Part shown: positions 58,068 to 64,000 of the stretch, piece by piece
Layout: each line of letters begins with the position of its first letter
How positions within the stretch are numbered: position 1 is the first letter of the stretch
Assembly: GCA_022495005.1 (NCBI GenBank)
Contig: JAGYXB010002044.1
Coordinates: forward strand, 124,001 to 188,000
Length of the DNA: 64,000 nt
Source of the DNA: Rhyacophila brunnea
Lineage: Eukaryota > Arthropoda > Insecta > Trichoptera > Rhyacophilidae
Direction: 5' to 3'
Program-made: the position numbers and the translations under genes
Notes under the pieces: generated by a model
Databases searched by the model: none
What the model saw: only the letters and a program-made list of their open reading frames with translations
What the model was told of the DNA's origin: nothing

Positions 58068-59024
58068 CTTCCACTTGTACCAAGGCATCAACTGTCCGCA
58101 TGCACCTCTTTTGTACCTAAATGGACGGCATACAGGACCTGTTTCTGTAACTCCGTAGTAATTTTCGACCTGTCCATTTGTTAAATACTTCTGCAAAAAT
58201 TAAAAAAACAAAATCAACAATATAATTTGTATTGGCAAACACAGTGGAGGCGGAGCGCGTGGGTGCAGCAAAAATTCTGAATCTTATAGACCTAAAAAGT
58301 CTTTGCCACCGTTTAGCCACTGTCAAATTAGAAAACACGCTACTCTATTTAAGACAATACTCTTGACGAACGATTAAAGCTTGTCCGGATGACGCGTGTC
58401 TCGCTGCGATTCGTCGCGAGTGCATGTGGACGGCTCACTGAGGTCACCTGTACCTGGAATGTGCGCGAGTTTTTACTCGCTAGTCAAATGGTGCCATGTG
58501 GACAAGGCCTTACAGAGCATAATGCCATGCATCGACGACGACCTATGAAACTAATAATACATCAGTGGTGAAGGGTGACTTTTGGAAAGAGGTGGGCGAT
58601 GGAGATCAGAGAAAAAGAACACACTTGTCAGGTATACTTACGGGAAATAAGAAGATAATACTACGATATTACTACTGATGAATAGGTGACAACGAATGAC
58701 AGCGACACACTAATTCAACGAAATTTCAATAACCCACTGACGACACAAAATTGAGCTATGGGCTTAAATTTTGTATTTTCCTAAACATGTATACACATTA
58801 ATAATCAAGAGATAAAATTATTTTTTATTTTTAAAAACGTCTAAGTATATTTATTTATATGTGATTGGATGCCATATCAATTATTTTTATAAATTATTAA
58901 TTATTTAACGAATATAATAAATATTAAACGCAATGATTTTAGGCTAACGCATCAGAGCCTATCGTTTTCAATAAACTGGGATAGACATGCTGAGGTCACG
59001 TGAAATAAAGTCCATACAAAAAAC

Positions 59025-59390
59025 TCTGCGCTTTGCGCCTCGCGGGGGGTTCCGCCCCCTAGGACCCTCAGATTATGGTTACTAAAACCCTGACGGTTAA
59101 AATTATTAAACATGGAACATGCTTTGCCTACTGATTCCCCGAATCTCTGGTTGTCCAAATTCGAAATAAAAATTATTTTCAAAATAACCGAATCCAAAGG
59201 ATTCAAACAATTTTACTTTTCTTTAAATTATGTAATTACAATAATAAAACTAAAGAAGTAATAATAACAGACGAACAATACGTCGCACAGAATGTAGGCT
59301 ACTGAACGTAAAATGAAAATAATTGGCGCTCGTAAGTAATCGGGGCGGGGCGCGGGCTTCGCGGATGGGCTGCGCGTCTATAGTTATTCT
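59025..59390. other. GC-rich patches in gene D intron 6
   Basis: TGCGCTTTGCGCCTCGCGGG with a GGGGGG...CCCCC hairpin (59028-59075), and GGGGCGGGGCGCGGGCTTCG at 59341-59360. Base composition contrasts sharply with the AT-rich surroundings. ACATGGAACATGCTTT nearby and AAAACATGTTCCATGT at 59435 are inverted, suggesting a larger foldback element from about 59108 to 59452. Confidence 0.4.
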
Positions 59391-60109
59391 ACGTATATCT
59401 TTCGTAACGCTTTTGCGTCGGAGATCATGAGTAAAACATGTTCCATGTTAAAAATCATGACAATTCGCGGCAAATAATTCGATAAATTTGTTAAAGACAG
59501 ATGTTTTTTTAAATCTTTAACAGATATGCTGTAATCTGTATTTCTTTATAATACATTCTTACCTTCCTACATATACGACAGATGTCGTTGGCAAATTAAA
59601 TTATTTTTATACAAGTGATTATATTATACGTCAATATGCAACTGAACATTATATTTATTAAGAAGGTAGGCTTTAAATAATCGCCTAGTATGGAATCTTC
59701 GCCACTGTAATACATTAATTATAATAACCTGCAATTCTTCGACGTTTTGGTGTGTTGCGTTGCTTCCTAAACAGGCAATTGCATAAACGCTGGAAAAGTC
59801 GCATTCCTTAATTTGTGGATGGTATAATAATGAAGATATTATGATAGGTGTGAGAAAAATAGAATTCGGCTGCAAGCTAAAAACAGTTTACATTAATTAA
59901 AATACATTAATACAATTAAATACCGTTAACACTTTAACAGGTTTACATTATTTTCATTGGTCCAAATTAACACGGAAAGCATTCCATACGCAAAGCGGTA
60001 ATCGACAGCCTTCTGCAATAATAGGTATATTTGTAATAATATTATAAGGTAAGGCAAAAATTTAGGTTGGCAGATTTGGATTTGACTGATTATGTTCATT
60101 TAAAAAGTG

Positions 60110-60370
60110 CTAGCATGTGTTGCTGAAATTTATTGTTTTTGTGGTAGTGGTAATTATTTTTAGTTATTTTAGTAGAACATATGGTTAACTATGTTGTGTT
60201 TAAATTTGGCAGACTTAATGAGAAGCAACACGATCGTATAGATAACGTTTCATAGTTAAGTTGATAATAATTTAATCGATATTCTACTGTGCGTTATACG
60301 CAAGAAACACGACTTCATTTTGCCGAACAATAGGCGCTCTCTATATATCATTACTCTAAGGTTGCATCAA
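60110..60370 (-). repeat. Dispersed repeat R5, copy 2 (reversed)
   Basis: ACTATGTTGTGTTTAAATTT, GCGTTATACGCAAGAAACAC and AGGCGCTCTCTATATATCAT are reverse complements of 31495-31740 with minor changes. Confidence 0.6.
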
Positions 60371-60502
60371 TTCATGAGTGCCACAGGCTTTGCGTGTCAA
60401 AGAATGCCGAGAGGAGTGTGGGCAATCCGTTGACAAAGCTGTTCGACTGCCAAATTATCCGAGTCACGATCCTAAGTCATGAGGTCCTGACGAAGAAGAA
60501 AA

Positions 60503-61097
60503 AATGTTGGTACTTGTCTGTTTAGTGAAAGCCAGCGGCAAACTAATTTTATTTTGAAAATAGCCGATATACTGGATTATTTGTTAGGTTAGGTTAGATT
60601 ACAATTCTTGAATTCATGAATTATTGTCTAAATTGTCTGAAATGAAAATTGTCGCTGTCGCCCATCGGCTCGTCCGACCTGGTTGCTACTAAGGCCAATT
60701 ATCTTGCTTTCAAAAAATTTGCGGTGTCTTACTACGGGTGTGAAGATTTCTTCACATAAATTTTGCTGCCTGTCTGATTAGCTTCGTTCTTTGATTTAAT
60801 AAACAAGTAGCTTCATTTTCTTTTTAGTAATTTCCATGTGCTTTTTCTCTCCCTGGCACTTAAACTCAGTAAACTCAGTCAGAGCTCACTTGGAGCGTAG
60901 CAACCTAAGTCTTGGGAATCTTCTCCCAGGACACTCCCAGGCCAATTCTTAGATGCTTCACATCACCAATTGACGGGTCCCGTGATACTCTCGATTAAGA
61001 CCGAGGGTGGTACGGGGCGGGTTTGGTGGAGGGAATTTAACTTCAATGTCGCTGTTCCCGCCTGGCTTCTAGTAAACAGACTTGTACCAAAATGTTC
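60503..61097. mobile_element. MITE-B copy 3 with internal insertion
   Basis: Left TTGGTACTTGTCTGTTTAGT-GAAAGCCAGCGGCAAAC, centre TTGTTAGGTTAGGTTAG, right CCTGGCTTCTAGTAAACAGA-CTTGTACCAAAA. The tips are inverted. About 380 bases between 60660 and 61040 are not shared with other copies. Confidence 0.65.
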
Positions 61098-61627
61098 CAT
61101 TCACTTAAATAATTTGTATTCTTTCCGTTCTTGTTCGGACCCAAAAACCTTTCCTCTTGTGTGTGCGCATGTTGGCAATGAATCCACCTTGCTCAGTCAA
61201 AAAGTTGTAGTGGTCAGGAGTCCAATCACCATTGTACATTATAAAAATATAAATAAATATACATACCCAGTTAAATATAATTTAACATCCACTCGCACAA
61301 TAAATACTGGCATGATATTCTTAAATATTATTTGATTGTATATATGGATCGGTCACCTTGTACTTATTGATAGCTTCCAAAGCTATTTCAGGTGTAAATG
61401 GCAGGTGGGTTTGAAAGCGAGTCATCCCTTTCAGTGCCGATGTCATGCATAGTAATATGGCGGACGTCCACGCGTATGATGAGAATGTCAGTACACTCTC
61501 AAAAAAATTAACCGAGTATTTTTCGAAAATTTTTCTGAAAATGGTAGTAAATGGTAAATATTATACATTTGAGTGCATTCATTCTTTTTCATAAATGTAA
61601 ACAACATTTGACATAGGTACTGTTACC

Positions 61628-62239
61628 CAGTTACGTCCCTAGAGAAAATGCCGCCCCTAGGCAGCGTCAAAATGCCACCCCATTACCTAGTATTTTTTAT
61701 TATCCTTTCATGACTTCAATATCTAAGAAATACATTATTAACAAAATATAATATACCACAAAAATTGATTTAAATGTCATCTCTACTTCAATAGACAATA
61801 TTATGAGTCCACGGTTTCAGATACTTTTAAAAATACACCTGAAAACTTTCTAAACTCGCGAATGACTGGCAAAAATATTTGGATAAATTAATTAGGTACC
61901 TAAGTATAAACCTACCTATAATTCAAATATAATTCGCAATTCTGCTCGTGTCATTGCTGGTCATCAAGGAGTGATGTCCAAAGACAACGGAAGTAAACTA
62001 GACATCGCGAACCCAACGAAAAAAAAATACAGTCCTGTTAAACCGTTTATGCTAATTAATAGGTACATTTTGTTTCCAACCAGTGAGCTGAATTTTTTAA
62101 TGGAAAGATATTTCCGTTATTACTAAGTTTAAGTACCTATTCCTATGTATATTTATTGATTCTCCTCGATTTGCCGCCTTTCGTGTAACTGCTGTCCCCA
62201 AGCGACGCTCAATCTGCCTACCCCCACGGGACGTCACTG
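61628..62239. mobile_element. hAT-type element, 612 bp, perfect TSD
   Basis: CAGTTACGTCCC at the left and GGGACGTCACTG at the right are inverted with one mismatch. CTGTTACC flanks both sides. Both subterminal regions are CCGCC-rich. No ORF. In intron 4 of gene D. Confidence 0.88.
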
Positions 62240-62384
62240 CTGTTACCATTCTATTATTCCGATGCATTATTATCATCTAACTAAACTCTCGTCATAAGAA
62301 GACTAAGGTTAATTTTAAACATACAAAATATCCGCCCTCTCTTGAAAAAGCTCGTAAAGATATCTATAGATTGGTGATAACATT

Positions 62385-62530
62385 GCCCATCGACGATCCC
62401 CATGGGCGATTTTGGCAAAATTCGAGAATGAAAACCTGACCTAACCTAACAAATAATCCAGTATATAGGGTATTTTTTAAATTTGTTTGCCGCTGGCTAC
62501 CTGTAAACCGACAAAAACCGTGTTTTATTT
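62385..62530. mobile_element. MITE-B copy 4, left end lost
   Basis: GACCTAACCTAACAAATAAT-CCAGTATA, then TTTGTTTGCCGCTGGC, then TGTAAACCGACAAAAACCG: the reverse of the MITE-B left half. The opposite tip is not clear. Confidence 0.55.
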
Positions 62531-63135
62531 AGACATGAATTTCTGTACCTTAGAGCTAATTTTTTTTTTCCTATTTTTTTTTAAGTTCTTGAATTATTCA
62601 AGAATATTTTTTCTTGATAATTCGAAAGTGCTTTAAATATTGATTTCCCTTTAGAATCTTCGTTTGATCGTAGTTGGTTTATAATCATTAGTTATAGAAT
62701 AATATAAAAAATAACTTTTAAAATCTTTAATAAAGTAATTAATTGAATATGTAGGTTCAAAACAAAAAGTCTTCCCTCCACCACTTACACATTGATTCGC
62801 ATACAAATAATGATACAATTTTGTGGGGGCTTAGGGACATTATATTAAGTTTTATTATATTATCTCAATCGAGTGAACTGAGCTACTTTGATCATTTAAA
62901 TTAAAAATAATAAAGTTACTTGGTATAATTTGAACATTTCAAAGAGCATTTAAAAAATGGAGAGAAGCCATTTTGCTTTCAACCTACTCAATTATAATAA
63001 TTAAGTAAAACTTACGGCACGAGTATTGGAATCGCAAAATTTTCATGGGTCAAACAAACTCCCTTTGAAATTCCGGTAGTACCGCTTGATAAGATTATAA
63101 ATGCTGTGGTTGTTTTGGGATTGAAATCAGCTGAT

Positions 63136-64000
63136 CTACTCAATAAAAATATAATTAATCAATTCACATAAACATGCCTTGAATAAATAATTTGTAATGA
63201 CCATAAATAAAATACTAAAAAATATTTAAAAAATCAGTTGAAAAATGTCCGAAACAAACAAGAGTAGATGGTGTATCAATTAAAGTTTTAGATTGTTATC
63301 AGTAATAAAAATAACGAATTACATGAAATCACTTAATGGTAAGGGTGAACCGATATACTTGTAATATGAAGGGTCCATTTCAAGCGGGAAAAAATTTAAA
63401 TCATGCAAGGATTTCAGACATAGAACAGATTAATATGATAGAAATGCGAAAGCCAGCTACTATAGACCAAGTTTATGAAGCCAGATTTAATGACTTAATA
63501 ACAACCAGGCTGTAAAACGCAAAAAAGCTGCTCCGGGTGTCCTTTAATATTATCAAATGTTAGAGGAGACATGTTTCAATTTTCTCATTAATTTATTTTA
63601 TGGTCGCGTATTATTTTCTTGTGCTTATGGTATTTAACATTTTTTTAAATGTTCTTATGTTTTTGTCCAATGCTAATGCAATTGCTGATGCAAACCTTTG
63701 CTTCACAAATTTATAATTAAGTTAATATGAATATAAAGAAAATATGAGATATTTTCAAATCTTTTTCACTTTTTAAATTTCCATAAAAAATATATTAAGG
63801 AGGGGTTGGCAACCGAGCCGAGCCAGTTACTGATTTGCAATAAATAATGAAGATTTTCGATTGGATAATTTGTTCAAATTATTACCATTTATTTCGATAT
63901 GCAATAATCATCAGTTTCTAAAAATATGTCATTCAAAGTATGAGCAATAACTATCATTACCATCGAAGTTTACAGTTTCGTGTCACAGCCTGAATATAGT
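63136..64000. other. Start of gene D intron 3; no exon recognised
   Basis: Exon 3 was looked for by its TGGAAATAAA start and the KPDIIFCD-like core and not found. A short piece near 63420-63470 (AGAACAGATTAATATGATAG) resembles 45695-45745, an unclassified repeat. Confidence 0.45.

Larger units (their letters stand above)
53176..63135 (-). pseudogene. Gene D: luciferase-like AMP-dependent CoA ligase, exons 4-11, probably inactive
   Basis: Exons in gene order: 4 at 63016-63135, 5 at 61357-61534, 6 at 59729-59869, 7 at 58068-58190, 8 at 57443-57526, 9 at 55728-55871, 10 at 54489-54667, 11 at 53176-53309. Exons 1-3 would lie past the right edge. Lengths match genes B and C except exon 10 (+13) and exon 11 (-3). 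Motifs kept are SSGTTGISKG, YYGVTETG, FRTGDL, VDRLK and the catalytic lysine in YSGKINRKAL; it ends FKVPS. Two lesions are visible: the donor after exon 7 reads AT, and exon 10 carries a hexamer expansion that shifts the frame to a stop. Otherwise the exons stay open, so inactivation is recent, or one or both lesions are assembly errors. It is the most diverged of the three longer copies. Confidence 0.85.

Noticed and set aside
1..64000. CRISPR arrays, operons, riboswitches or prophage
   Set aside because: Exon-intron structure and eukaryotic transposons show this is animal nuclear DNA; no regularly spaced identical repeats are present.

Overview
The window looks like AT-rich insect nuclear DNA, most likely from a moth or butterfly. 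Genes are broken into short exons with GT-AG introns. TTAGGTACCTACC-type words recur, as is common in Lepidoptera. More than half of the recognisable sequence is transposon-derived. The order-level assignment is inference; the eukaryotic, intron-rich, transposon-rich nature is seen directly.

The backbone is a head-to-tail array of four genes, all on the minus strand, for one family of ANL (AMP-forming) acyl-CoA synthetases of the firefly-luciferase/4-coumarate-CoA-ligase-like type. Gene A (6717-8172) shows only exons 1 and 2. Gene B (12845-24530) and gene C (28032-44864) are complete, each with 11 exons and an open frame of 535 codons. Their exon lengths are identical: 111, 208, 196, 120, 178, 141, 123, 84, 144, 166 and 137 nt. 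Gene D (53176-63135, continuing past the right edge) keeps exons 4-11 but has an AT instead of GT splice donor after exon 7 and a frameshifting hexamer expansion in exon 10, so it is probably a pseudogene. Adenylation motifs and the C-terminal catalytic lysine are present in B and C. The luciferase HHGFGMF segment and a peroxisomal SKL tail are not, so these are probably fatty- or aromatic-acid CoA ligases rather than light-producing enzymes.

Introns and spacers hold dense mobile DNA. There is a Helitron with both termini (1809-3678) and many hAT-type elements, eight of them with matching 8-bp target duplications. A tRNA-derived SINE has five copies. A 400-bp MITE has four copies, one ending a few bases from a splice donor of gene C. 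Several palindromic MITEs are nested. There are Jockey-like non-LTR retrotransposon copies (1-915, 4755-5790, 25590-26400, 44155-44620, 48507-52520) and RTE/CR1-like relics in intron 1 of genes B and C.

Between genes C and D lies a decayed PIF/Harbinger element (46183-48460). Its transposase and its antisense MADF/BESS accessory gene are interlocked, each having an exon inside the other's intron. Next to it is a large internally deleted non-LTR element. A broken tRNA-Ala gene and several tRNA-like SINE heads lie inside introns.
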